Shown piece by piece: positions 22,251-33,600 of a stretch of 64,000 nucleotides of DNA. The stretch's first letter is position 1, and the number at the start of each line of letters is the position of its first letter. The DNA is from Themeda triandra (taxonomy: Eukaryota; Streptophyta; Magnoliopsida; Poales; Poaceae). Below the pieces are notes generated by a model, which ran no database searches, was not told the DNA's origin, and saw nothing but the letters and a program-made list of their open reading frames with translations. Where the stretch lies: the NCBI GenBank assembly GCA_018135685.1, contig JAENPR010000660.1, positions 124,001 through 188,000 on the forward strand, given 5' to 3'. The translations under genes and the position numbers were made by a program.

Positions 22251-22972
22251 TTGGGCTTGAAGGCAGAGAGGAAGTGGAAGAGATTGAGGAGGATGGCAAC
22301 TGCTTGTGCTTGATGTGATGATGGTGGGAGCCGAATGGTCCTATTTATGAACGTGGGAGCCGTGGCGATGACTGCGGGAAAGCCAAGCGACAGGATAGGG
22401 TTTCCACACTCATGGGCCGATGTTGAGTTGGGCCGAGCCCATCACCACTGGCGATTCAGTTACCATACGCTCGGTCGGCTAAATAGCTGATAGAGCTATT
22501 CGGCTAAAATTGGCACTTGAGGCGGCAACGATTACGTTCGGGTGATGTACACATCTATGAGTGCGTCGTAATTAGAAGAGCCGAATAGCAACGAAGCGAG
22601 AGAAGAAAGAGAAAAAAATGAAAATTATCTACTTTTCAAGAGAAAAGAAATTGTTTTCAAGTATGACGGGGTCAAGCCTAAGTGTCTACATCCTCAAGTA
22701 CCGGCCAAGCATCTATACATTTAGGAAAGAATTGATAACAAAGCAAGAGCATCAATCTTGATTCGGTTGGCTTCATCAAGAGCTTTTTTGTCCTCTTCTT
22801 GAGTCTTGGATGTTGGACAGTTTGCTTTTGATTTGCCGCGTCTCCTTGATGACTCGATTGTATTTTGGATTTAGCCGAATCAAGAGATGGCAGATTTGCG
22901 AGCTTAGTTTCATGAGATTGAATGTTGGCATTCGGTTGAGCTAATTGAGCTTCAAGTTTGGTTTTTCTTCTC
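22251..22972. other. Spacer between antisense ORFs
   Basis: No clear coding segment. The part just left of 22972 could belong to the 3' end of the antisense mobile-domain ORF, whose clean 246-codon segment stops at 22973. The part at 22260-22330 could be the promoter or leader of antisense ORF A. Confidence 0.4.
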
Positions 22973-25840
22973 TCATGACTGCAGCTCTGGTTCTAAGGTG
23001 CTCAAGAGGTGCTCAGTTGACTTGATGCCAGAGTAGAGCTCCTTGGCCTGCTTTTCCTTGGCCACCTTTCTTTTCTCCAGATCAACCTTGGTGAACATAT
23101 TCTTGTGTGCTCTCTTGATAGCAGCAAAGTGATCATCAAGGTGTGATAAAGCATCTATGGCGGCCTTGAGATTAGAGGGAAGTTCCTGATCAATGAGCTC
23201 TGCTATTTCCCTTATTTTGTCCGAATCTTGGGCCAAAGCAACAATATCCTTTTTCAGAAATGAGATTATGTCCTTTAGCTTGGCTTGACTCTCTGATGAT
23301 AATTGCTGGTTAGAAGAAGCTTCATCATCTTTATCCCCAGCATACTCTTCGCGATAAGGAAAAGCTAGCTTGAGGATGAGCAAGTATCTGTTGGTGAACA
23401 AGGAAGGTAGTTTAGCCAAATGATTCGGTCCGAATGAAAAAATAGCCAAGTGGAATAAGAATAATACATCTTCGGCAATTACTTGATCAATTGCCTCCTG
23501 AGTAACATCAATATGTTGAATGGTTGATGCCACGGTCAATTCGGGATTGACAATATCATGGCTTGGTACATCGAGTTGTCGAGTTGTTGAAAATTGAAGT
23601 TTTTGAAGAAGGGGTCCTCCTTGTTCATTTGACGATGAAGAGGGATGTGCATTGCCGTTTCGTTTGTTCATCGGCTGATGAGAAGAAAATTCTTGTTGCT
23701 CCTTGTTCACCTCGCTTGGTCATCTACTCCGGTGCATGCTACGGTAGGCTCATTAGCGTTTGCTTGACCGTAGAGGCTCCGGGAGAGTTCTCCAAGATCA
23801 CTACCCCGTCGGGACTTTGAGGGTTGGCTTTGTACTGTTGAAAGAAAGTGATGAGTGCAAACACATTTGCAGAGGACAATAAGGGGTCAAAAGCATTCAT
23901 ACCTGAGAGAGTGGCTTAGCTTTCTTTGATCTTGTTTTCTTGGGAATTGCAGTGTCCTTGATAGGGGAGGAAGGAGTTTTTCTTTTGAGGTCCTTCAGAG
24001 CACCTTGTGTCATCGCAGGTATTTTGTTGAATCTTTGTCAGATTTGGAGCATCATGTCCAAGAGCAGCTATGGGGCCGGGTTGCCGTATTGAACCTTTGG
24101 AGGACTTGGAGGAGCATTGTCTGTTCAAGAGGATGTTTTAGAAACGAGCAAAGACATCAAATAACAGGTAGTTATAAAAGTGTACCTCATCATCGAAGAG
24201 AATGAGGGCATTAAAACTTGGCATAGAGGATGGACTTGTGCTCTGAAAATGTGAGAATGCCATTCCTGCCACCAAAGGTTGAATGAAGGATGAGCAGCTT
24301 CAATTATCACCAGAGGATTGGGTTCATATATTGGAAGCTTGCATCCAAGATTGAAGACTTTATTGGCTTCAGTGATATTTAGCAAGGACTCCCTGGGTCT
24401 GATGATGCTTGAAAAATATGGCCTTGGGGGCAATTGACCGAGTCCAAACTGCCTGGCAACCATGTTTGGATTATAAAATTCATAAGTTGAGCTTATCAAT
24501 CGACCATGGTGAAATTCTCTTGGCGAGCACAGGGCTTGATGAAAGAATTGAAAATATCCTGGAATCATCATCTATGCAGCCCAACTCATAGCTGAATCTG
24601 CAGGGGAGAGTTAAATTTTCATTCTCCCTGTAGGGAAACCAGATCATGTGGTTGAATCCCTTGTAGAAGATCTTGAAAAGATAGCCCAGGTCTAAGTCAA
24701 TAATGATTGAAGATGTAGCCTCTCCATATGTCTGACAAGATTTGTATCTGGGGTCTTCACCTTCAAAGCATAATTGATTAAAGGAAAGTTCGATTGTGGA
24801 GATCTACAGAGACAATCGATGCATATATAGTTGCAACCACATCGGAGAAGCCACCATGGTCCATTGACACGGGAGATTTCGCCCCGATTCCTCATCGGAC
24901 GATGTCTGGTGCATCATGTGGTAGAAAGCTCCCAGCCAGATATTTGCCTAAAGGAATCGGCTTGCACGTAGCCAATTCTTCAGCCATCACTATGTGATTC
25001 GAGTGGGCTCATTGGACTTGCCACGAGAAAATGAATCGCATAACCACATGTTCATGAATGCCCTATACTCTTTATCGGACACGGGGCCGGTTGAAGCATA
25101 AGTCCGGACATACTTGGCCCAGCCTCCTCCCGATTTGTGCCTTACGTGAGCTGGTGCTTTTGTATTTGAATGGGTATGTTGGCTTGGTAATGTTTAAACC
25201 GAGTCATCATGAAGATGTCGAGAGAGTGATCGACATTGGGCCATGACCGAAGATGAACGCATTGATGGCGTCGGACCGGAAGTGGGAAGCGGCTATCGGG
25301 AGGGAGTCATTCCTAGGCATTTCGGCTAAAGAAAGCTCCAAACAAAGGTCTTGAATATCTTGAGATTCCCAAAAATCACCGCTCCTGGATGCATCCTACG
25401 GTACCAATCACGCCATCCTGTGATTGAAGGAAGGGGCCATGTTTTGAAAGTATTCGGCCATCTGTTTGGGGAGAAATCCTAGACTTAAAGGGGATCCTCA
25501 GGGTTTCCTTTTCAATAAAATCCCTCGGATTGGGGTCTCCCGCGGACCAAGAAAAAAAGGATCCAGGACACGCAAGATTGGAGATCAAGATCTCATTCTT
25601 CATTTCCTTTAAGAAGAAATTGAAAAGAATGGATCAAAAGGTGCATCTGGAAATTGATTCAAGAATTGCCGAATAGGTAAAGCAAGTAGGGTTACCTCTA
25701 GAAGCTCCTCCCGAGTTCTGTTGCCATGATGGAGCTGGTTGAAGTCTCCATCGCCATTGAAGACAGCAACAAGCGCAGATTTCAAGTGGCGGCTGCGGGT
25801 GTCGGCGGTGCTGACCTAGATGAAAGGCGCTGACAGTCAA
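22973..25840 (-). pseudogene. Antisense plant mobile domain (PMD) ORF
   Basis: Read from about 25840 to 22973 on the minus strand. An N-terminal part (about 25600-25380) contains SWSAGDPNPRDFIEKETLR. A middle part (24571-24125) contains YNPNMVARQFGLGQLPPRP and AHPSFNLWWQEWHSHIF, characteristic of the aminotransferase-like plant mobile domain. A final open segment (23710-22973, 245 codons) is coiled-coil-like and Lys/Glu-rich. Stops and frameshifts interrupt the parts between. PMD proteins occur both as host genes and as retroelement cargo. Here the ORF lies inside the LTR element, opposite to gag-pol. I infer an element-borne antisense gene, now broken. Confidence 0.65.
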
Positions 25841-25870
25841 TTTCGAAATAAAATCCTTTTATCTCGAAAT

Positions 25871-25880
25871 TGAGGGGGCA
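25871..25880 (+). promoter_or_regulatory. Polypurine tract
   Basis: TGAGGGGGCA stands two bases before the 3' LTR start. A purine run at this place primes plus-strand DNA synthesis in LTR retrotransposons. Confidence 0.65.
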
Positions 25881-25882
25881 TG

Positions 25883-27534
25883 TGTTAACACCAGAATTTG
25901 GTCAGGAATATGACAGGTGGACCCGCAGGCGGCAGAGAGAAGGATTCGGCAAATGCATATGCGGTCGGCTAAATTCCATGTGTTCGGCAAATGGCCAAGC
26001 GGTCGGCAACTGCTTTATTTGAAGGCGGAGAAAGGAAAAAGGAAGCTGATCGAAAAGGGAAGGAGTCGTGATGATCAAGGACTCCGATTATGGATAGAGT
26101 TAGCGTGTCTTTGTCTTTCCAATTTTGGTTAGATAGTTCGTAAGTGCTTAGGACTCATGTTTTGTCCAGGGTATAAATATAAACCCTCGACCATTGTAAT
26201 AAGGGTTCACAACCAAATCAATACAACCGGCTACGCGCCACCCTTCGAGTCCTTTAGTCGTGTCGTCGAGTTCTTCGAGAGGGCCAATCGATCCGTCGAC
26301 CTCCGTAAGTCCGGCAACCTTGCTATCATGTCTAGTATCGTGCGGCGGATTTAGATGTGATGCAAGTAGTCTCATCCGTTTTGCTTAGTATCGTGCGGCG
26401 GATTTAAGCTTAATGATGGGAAGTTTTTGCTTGTGCCTTGTATCGTGCGGCGGATTAAGACATGAGTAAAGATAGTTATCGGCTCTTTTAGATTTGGCAT
26501 GATCTAATAGATTCATTAAGTTACCATGTGTTGCTTGCTTTATTTAATGTTTAATTATTTGCAACACTCTTTTGCCCAATCTAGATTGATACTCTTTCGG
26601 CTTGTTGATCGTTCTTTCATGTTTATTCAATATCAAGTGGATCAAGTTCATATAGCCGAATTAGATCGATCTAGATTGTCACGTGTTGTGGGTTCATTCA
26701 CGTCATGTGTAGATAAGCCTTGACGGGACCGGGTACCGTGCGGCGATGCGAGTCTTTGGGTTACTCTAGAGCTAGTCATCCGGTGGACTAGAGATCAGTT
26801 TAATCTCGATAGGCTCCTTTACATGTTACTTGTTTGTTCCTTCTTCATGGACCCCGATTCGGCAATCTTGCGATACGGTTATGCTTAAACATGTGACAGT
26901 ATTTATAGATACGTTAGGTAATTGCATGCTTTTAGCTCTTTATTGTTAGATTGTATCATGCGGTGGATTGATCTAGCAAGTAAAGAGTGGTGTAAATTCA
27001 TAGTGAGTGGTATCATGCGGTGGATTAGCTTGCTTGGGTTTATGCTTGACGGGTTTATGAAGGCTAGACGTGCGGCGAGACTAGTTGGAATAGCCTATGC
27101 ATGTGTTATTTAGTAGATTTATATTTATAAGTTACTTATTCTTAATTTTTAGTGCTTGATGATGCTTTAAACATGAGATGTAGTTTGATATGCTTTAATG
27201 ATTTAATCTTGTTCAAACATGTCTTCATTTACTCGTATTCGGCTAGTTTGTTCTGTTTACATCGGTTATGTTACTTTAGCCGAATGAACCGCATCCTTTT
27301 GCGAGATAGCTTCCATAGCTATGTGTCGTCGTAAGTGGCTTCGGGGCCGTAAAGATGGAACTGTCTGGTCTCACCCAAAGACGTTAGTTATGATCTTACC
27401 GTTTTATCCTTGTCGATTTTCGAGTCAAATCGGCGGCACGCCACCGGATTCGACGCCGGGCACTTGAACGATTGAAGCTAGGCTTTCCGGCTTGCTGTGT
27501 GTGAGACGTAGGGTGGTCACAATTTGCGTCAACA
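25883..27534 (+). repeat. 3' LTR
   Basis: Near-identical to the 5' LTR. The first ~850 bp differ at only a few sites; from about 26725 on, differences cluster where the 5' copy has CAG or CTG and this copy has CGG, CGAG or CG (for example 26725, 26741, 27074, 27230, 27261, 27340, 27419). A few sites are the other way round. It ends about 240 bp upstream of the TATA box of the next gene. Confidence 0.9.
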
Positions 27535-27773
27535 AAAATGTTTACAAACATAGTAAAAAAAATAACATCACCAACGTTCCCTCAAAAAAAAGAAAAAAGA
27601 AAAGAAAAGGCATCACGAAATACTACTCTACTGGAGAGGTCTCACGGCGTGGATGCCAGGCCAGCCGGCAGTGGCGGCCCCACCGCGCTCGAGGCGCATG
27701 GGTTCAGCCAGCCAGCCGGCAGCCAGCTTCCTAACCGAATTCCATCGCTCCTCTCTCTCTCTCTGGTCTGGTG

Positions 27774-27780
27774 GTATAAG
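27774..27780 (+). promoter_or_regulatory. Probable TATA box of the small gene
   Basis: GGTATAAGAGG follows a CT-rich tract (27748-27766), a common core-promoter layout in plants. A start site about 30 bp downstream would leave a leader of roughly 115 bp before the ATG at 27921. Confidence 0.4.
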
Positions 27781-27920
27781 AGGCACGCCCGCGGCCAACA
27801 CAAGCGTCCCCCCGCATTCGGAAGCAAAGGCCGGAGAGCTCGTCGTCCCCATCGGCCATCGTCAAGCGCCCACGCTTTTCTCCGACGCCGAGCAAGCGCC
27901 GCCGCATCTCCAGAGACATC

Positions 27921-29745
27921 ATGCCGATCCGTGTTCCTCCAGTGCTCGTCGCGAGGTATACTTCACAACCTCCTCCCCGTCCTCTTCCTTGTCGACCTCC
28001 CCGTCTCGCCGAGGCGGCAGCCACCGAAGCCCGTGCTCCGACGAGCGGTACGGAACCCCACGAGCGGCGGCTTCACAACCTCCTCCCCGTCCTCTTCCTT
28101 GTCGACCTCCCCGTCTCGCCGAGGCGGCAGCCACCGAAGCCCGTGCTCCGACGAGCGGCACCGAACCCGGCGAGCGGCGACGCCGCCGCTCGTGGGGTTC
28201 CGTACCGCTCGTCGGAGCACGGGCTTCGGTGGCTGCCGCGGCGGCGACGCGGGGACTAGTACTGCGAGTAGCGCGAGCGGGTGGGAAGCCGTGCTCCGAC
28301 GAGCGGCACAGAACCCGGCGAGCGGCGACGCCGCCGCTCGCCGGATTCCGTACCGCTCGTCGGAGCACGGGCTTCGGTGGCTGCTGCCGCGGCGACACGG
28401 GGACTAGTACTGCGAGTAGCGCGAGCGGGTGGGAGGCCGTGCTCCGACGAACGGCACCGAACCCGGCGAGGGTTCCGTACCGCTCGTCGGAGCACGGGCT
28501 TCGGTGGCTGCCGCCGCGGCGACACGGGGACTAGTACTGCGAGTAGCGCGGGCGGGTGGGAGTTCGTGTAGCGAATAATCTCCGGTTGTTTTGGGTGCGT
28601 GACTGCGTGCTGGGAATCGAAGCGCGGCGATTGGCGCGGGTGCTGAAGTGCTGAACACACTCGGCGTATGGGGGCGTTTGGTGGGGCGGTGCCCCCGGTG
28701 GCTGCAGGGTGCGCGCGCGGTTGCATCGTCGCATAGTGTTGATTCTTACATGTGTGTGCTCCAATTTCTGATCGTAAATGTAAATCTAAGTTTGGGATCC
28801 CGTTGTAGAATCATCCAAGTACAGTGTTCAAGTATTTAATGGATGTGATTTTGTTCATGCATTCCAGATTTTTAACAGTTGTAGATTCAGATTAGCGTCG
28901 AGTTGATTTGCTGTATCTGTGCATTTGCCTGTTTCTGTTTATGTGCAAGAGAATGTTCAGTTAGATGGCATTTAAGCCCTAGTGATTTTCAGTCCATTTC
29001 CTTCTCAACATTCAGCATTATATTTTGTTTGCCCGATGGGTGCCACTGTTTAGAGTTGTAATGTGCATGATATCGCCAATTGGACTGCAAGTTTGGAATT
29101 TGGTACTTATATACTGGTAGTTTAATCGTTTCTGCTACATTGTTTCTGTGTATGAACTATTGAATCCGTTTGTGTCTTCATTGTTAACTCTTATCAACAG
29201 ATGCATCATTGGAAGTCTGGAATTTGGTACTTATATACTGGTAGTTTAATCGTTTCTGCTACATTGTTTCTGTGTATGAACTATTGAATCCGTTTGTGTC
29301 TTCATTGTTAACTCTTATCAACAGATGCATCATTGAAACTTATAATTGTGCTTTGATAACATGATTGACTGCTGGAAAACGCAATGCAGTGCTGAATGCT
29401 GAGCCATGTTTCTGATTCCATTTATTTCATCTGCTGCTTTGGTAATCCAGGTTCAAGGAGTTCGTTAAGAAGATAACTGAAGCTCTGCTCCCCGGCGATG
29501 TCCGCGACGTCCCAGTGATGAGGGAGCGCGCGGTGTACGCGTGGGAGACAGTAAAGAGCAAGGTCTGTGCAGGAGGCGCATCTGGGGACGATGAGCGCCC
29601 TGTTCGTTTGCTTTTATCAGCGCTTTCAGCCAGCGATTCAACAGTGTTTTTCTCTCACAACAAATCAGCATCAGCCACAATCAGCCAGCCAGAAACGATC
29701 AAACGAACAGGGCGCAAGGGACCGAAGGAAGATCCATTTGCCTGA
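27921..29745 (+). CDS. Small two-exon protein, unknown function
   Basis: Exon 1 is 27921-27955 (donor GCGAG|GTATAC) and exon 2 starts at 29451 (acceptor TAATCCAG|GTTCAAGG). The split codon joins in phase and gives a 109-residue frame to the TGA at 29743-29745. The exon 2 core reads FKEFVKKITEALLPGDVRDV and RERAVYAWETVKSK, which looks like a genuine, partly helical soluble protein. I do not recognise the family. Residues from about 62 to 101 come from a MITE inserted in frame, after which the tail KGPKEDPFA follows. The 1.5 kb intron holds a palindromic repeat array and a tandem duplication. No other ATG lies upstream in this frame after the TAA at 27777. The native stop and any third exon are uncertain. 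Confidence 0.5.
27961..28570. repeat. Nested tandem and inverted repeats in intron 1
   Basis: A 110-bp unit (CTTCACAACCTCCTCCCCG...) is tandemly repeated at 27961-28070 and 28071-28180. An inverted copy of its second half follows at 28180-28245. A unit beginning GGGGACTAGTACTGCGAGTA then repeats at about 28250, 28399 and 28527. Each carries GTGCTCCGACGAGCGG together with its inverse CCGCTCGTCGGAGCAC. The result is at least three GC-rich palindromes in 600 bp. Confidence 0.85.
29094..29334 (+). repeat. 124-bp tandem duplication in intron
   Basis: TGGAATTTGGTACTTATATA... repeats with period 124 (29094 and 29218). The two copies look identical until GATGCATCATTG at the end of the second, implying a recent duplication. 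Confidence 0.9.
29597..29713. mobile_element. Short MITE inside exon 2
   Basis: The terminal inverted repeats GCCCTGTTCGTTTG and CAAACGAACAGGGC bound 117 bp. This terminal sequence is common in grass MITEs. A target duplication is not clear (only GC on both sides). 117 bp is 39 codons and the reading frame crosses the element without a stop. Confidence 0.7.
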
Positions 29746-30182
29746 TATTCGCTGGTTCGTCTGTTGAGACCTTCACACATACGAGTCTGTCGATGTGTTG
29801 GTACTTCATGTTCGTTCTGTTGATTCGCCTCAGACCTCCATACGTTTCAGAGTCTGTCGATGATGTGGTGAGACCTCCATACGCCTGAGAGTCTGTCGAT
29901 GATGTGGGTTCTAATATGTGATTCGCCGTTGACACCCGTCTCTGCACATTTTTGCCAGTTGATGAAAAGGATTGCATGAAATTTCTGCTCTCTTGCATAC
30001 CTAGGAATCTGGAATACAATGTTGGTCCTGGGAATCTGAAATACTGATATACTACCTTGTATCTTGTTTACGACCCCTTGTACCAGGACCAACATATGAC
30101 CCAATTTCATATAAATTTTAGTAATTGTACTTTGATAGTGATGTGTAGTCATTTTGCTTTCAATGGCTCCCTGCCAAAACAA
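29746..30182. other. Spacer with short local repeats
   Basis: The segment GACCTCCATACG(5 nt)GAGTCTGTCGATGATGTGG occurs twice in tandem at about 29832-29910. No gene seen. It may include the 3' untranslated region of the small gene. Confidence 0.5.
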
Positions 30183-30485
30183 TCGGCAAACAGGATTCTA
30201 CCATCCACAAGATCTGAATCGTTTGTATAAACATCTGTACAGCAGTGATCTTGACAAATGAATTAAGGAGATGAACAAGTAGAGTGCACGCTCGGAGGAT
30301 AAAATTTCAAAAAAAGTGCACGATAATTTTACTTCAAAACTGAAAAATGCATGATAATTTTTTTAAAAAAATGAAAAGTGCACGATAAAATGGAAACATG
30401 GTGGCATGTTAAGGTGGAGCCGTGAGGCAAGTACCAAACATGTGCCCATAACAAATACGGGGTAATAACCATGTGAAGCTCATTA
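30183..30485. repeat. Diverged copy of HDC1-like exon 4/intron 3
   Basis: Sequence from AAACAGGATTCTACCATC through AAGATCTGAATCGTTTGTAT and on to ACCAAACATGTGCCCATAAC matches 32295-32560 in the same orientation, apart from a 25-30 bp deletion and an insertion rich in A/T. The source spans exon 4 and the adjoining intron of the HDC1-like gene, so this is a partial gene duplication placed beyond the gene's 3' end. Confidence 0.75.
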
Positions 30486-30638
30486 CATAGGGAAAATCGA
30501 TGTAAGCTCTCACATTACATAGATTGTAATAAATTATTTGGTGACCAACATAACCTACACTTTGTACAGTACAAGAAAACGCAATATTCCTAAAATCATA
30601 AATATTAGTTCCTTTGTTGGCTTCAACATCCGCTGTTT

Positions 30639-33600
30639 CTAGTTCGCTGACAGGAAGTGCACTCTAGCGAGGGGATACTCCTTCCCAGCTACCCACACAC
30701 CAGTCTGTGACCACTGCACGTCCTCCCATTCTAGGTTATCCTGCAACACCTGCATCATTGCCAGAGGTAGTAACTTAGTGTCAATGCCAGTTGTGTTCTT
30801 GTCTACTCAAGGCTTCAAGTCTCATCCACCGGAAAAGTAGAAAATACCTCTAGTTGGTCTGGTGGTAGTGGGATACCAATGGAGCGCATGGCACTTTCAG
30901 GCATGGCCTTCTTACAACGGGACCATCGGAACACATCCCGGAGTTCATGATCCACATAACCTCTGTCACCATTCTGAGAATGGTGACTACCACTACCACT
31001 ATGGTGTTTATCCGTTTCTGATTCAGATACATTGGAGCTTGATCCAATAATACGAGGCTTCTCCCCACTGAAGCACAGTTCATACCTGTGTAAACTTGTA
31101 CCAAAATTGAAACAATGAGTTTCATCGAAGAAAAACTTGGGAACCAATCAAAGAAGAAATAAACAAACCATCAGAACTAAATGAAAGTAGTACGAAAACT
31201 CCGTACCTATTAAAGTGTGTTTCTAAATATATGACTTCTCCTTTCTTTAGTCTAGCAGAAGTATACAGAGACTTTTTCAATCCTTTATCCGCCACAATGC
31301 TTATACTATATTTTAACCTGAAGAATGCAAAATGTCATATCATAACCATCATAAAACTAAACAAGAGAACACTTCCACCAAGAGCCTACTGCATCAAGAG
31401 CTAGTACAAATGGCAATACAGGTGACGGATAGGGGACAATCTAGTGAACTACAAATGCAGGTCAGGAATGTACCAGGGCTCATTACACAGATTGTACTGT
31501 ATTGTCACTTCACGGACAAATCTTTGTTGACGCAGTGCATTCTGTAATAAACCATGTTGGAAAATTCTTAATTTAGAGTAGAGAAAAGTTTCTGGTGACG
31601 AAACCTAAAACAGACTGAGAGAAACATTGATTCAATTGGGAATGAAACTGAGAGAGAAAAATAAAGAAAATCAAAAGAAATTACAGAAGCTGCAGCTCTT
31701 GTTGTCATTGTACGCTCAACTGCAACTGGAGCTAGAGTAGGCTCCACAGCTGATGTGTGACTAAGGCGTGGCTCAAGATCAATGGTGCCACCACCTTTCT
31801 GGAAAAAAAACATGTAAAAGATGCTAAGCAAACAATCCATGAAATAGGACCAGTAAAATGTTTCAGAAGGTAACCGCATCAAGAGCGTACAATAAAAACA
31901 TTAGGCATGGTAATGTTCTATACTGCCTGCATCCTTCATACCTTTACAATGCAGCAGCGTTCAATCCGAAAGCTACAACCAATCCCAGCACCCCAAGCAC
32001 GTGAACGCACATTGTTCCTCAGTGTTGAAGTATAACCTGGGCACATACCAAGTTTCATGAGTGCACATACCAAGTTTCATGAGTAAGTCCATTCCAACCA
32101 AGTTTGACTGAAGTGTCATGAAATGCATATGGAAACTTACTCTCTTGTGGTGGTAGAACTCGAACAGTTGCACGAAGCTCTTGAATGGCGGATGGTGGAG
32201 GAGAGGATGTAGGGGAGCAGTAACCAGTATGCATTAGCACTAAAAGAAACACACATTAGTACATAGGAAAAATTTCTCAACTATATTTAGAAGCTTGCAA
32301 CAGTAAACAGGAATCTACCGGCAACAAGATCTGAATCGTTTGTATAAACATCTGTTCCCCAAAGCTGAGCACCTTTAACCTGCACAACAGTGGTCTTGAC
32401 AAATTAATAGGAGATAAACAAGTAGAGTGCAAGCATGGAGGATAAAATTTCAGAAAAGTGCAAGATAAATGGAAAGATGCTGGTATGCTAGGTGCAACCA
32501 TGAGGCAAGTACCAAACATGTGTCCATAACCAATAACAACCAAGCGAAGCTGCACTAGTAGCATAGCTAAAATAGCTTCAGTCTCAACATGGAGAACTAA
32601 GGTATCTGAAGTGACTAAAACAGAGATTGTCTACCAAATTTGTACACTAACCTGACGATTAGTGGAAGTAACAAATTCCGCAGGTATTCGAATTTCAAGA
32701 GTTGGACCATGTTGTAGGCTTTCAGCATTTGTAGCATCCTGAGTTACATCAAACTCTTTCCATGATTTCAGAAGCTCCTGCATGCACTCCCCGGCTTTAT
32801 AAACAATGGCAGACACCTCAGATTTACCTGCAATGAGGAGAAGGTTGTAAAGTTTACAAAGGTACCACATCAACAATTTCATTTTTCTCGAACACGCAGG
32901 AGAGCTGTGTATCTTTTATATTAAGAAGGAAAAAGGGGGTACGAGAAAACCCCAAAACAACAAAGATAATACCTCAACGCACTCTGACGCACACGGCCAC
33001 AACAAGCCCGCACCAACTAGCAAACAAAAAATCCAAATACACACAGTGACAACAAACCCACACATGTCCAACGAGCCAAGCACTTAGGCAACACCAAGTA
33101 TCCGTTCAGTCAACAAGGCTATGCCCTTCGCACCCACTAGACCCCAGAACTTTGCATCTTCGTGGATTTGATGCTAGGATACCCTGCACCCCATAAACAA
33201 TTTTCATGCACATTGCAACAGGAAACTCGTCATTTATACGGACAGTGGACCTGATATGGAGAGCATGAATCAGTATTGTATGGAAGAAGAAACCTCGGCC
33301 TTCAATCGATCAAGAAACCTCCCAAACCCTGACAGTGAAGATAAGAAAGCACCCTTCCATACCCAAGCCCAGTGGCCACAGCCACCCACCTAGTTCAGCA
33401 CCTGCCACTAACCCCTGGTAGGACCACATGCTCACACAGGATGGCTGCCACCGATACCATAGGCTGACGCCCAGCCACTATTTTGTGTTGTCAGCAAGGG
33501 ATGATTTAATTCACTCCCACGGAAAGTTGAACTCAGGACATGAGGTGATACTCAGGAGTCACGGCCACTAGGCTATGAACCCTTCGCTACTAGGAATAGG

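Larger units (their letters stand above)
12459..27534 (+). mobile_element. Complete Ty3/gypsy Tat-type LTR retrotransposon
   Basis: Two LTRs of about 1.65 kb (TGTTAACACC...GCGTCAACA) bound a 15,076-bp element with identical 5-bp target duplication AAAAT at 12454-12458 and 27535-27539. The order inside is gag, protease, reverse transcriptase, RNase H, a second RNase H and integrase, all on plus. A 5 kb region with antisense ORFs follows, then a purine tract. The pol order (integrase last) gives Ty3/gypsy; the second RNase H, large size and extra ORFs point to the Tat lineage. Every coding module is split by frameshifts, so this copy appears unable to make its own proteins as written. Confidence 0.9.

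Noticed and set aside
27538..28534. Several 100-290 codon frames on both strands
   Set aside because: They arise from the GC-rich palindromic array and have no domain; a spliced model with a short first exon explains the region better.
27961..28570. CRISPR-like repeat array
   Set aside because: Units are long, adjacent and palindromic without unique spacers of constant length, and the context is a plant intron.
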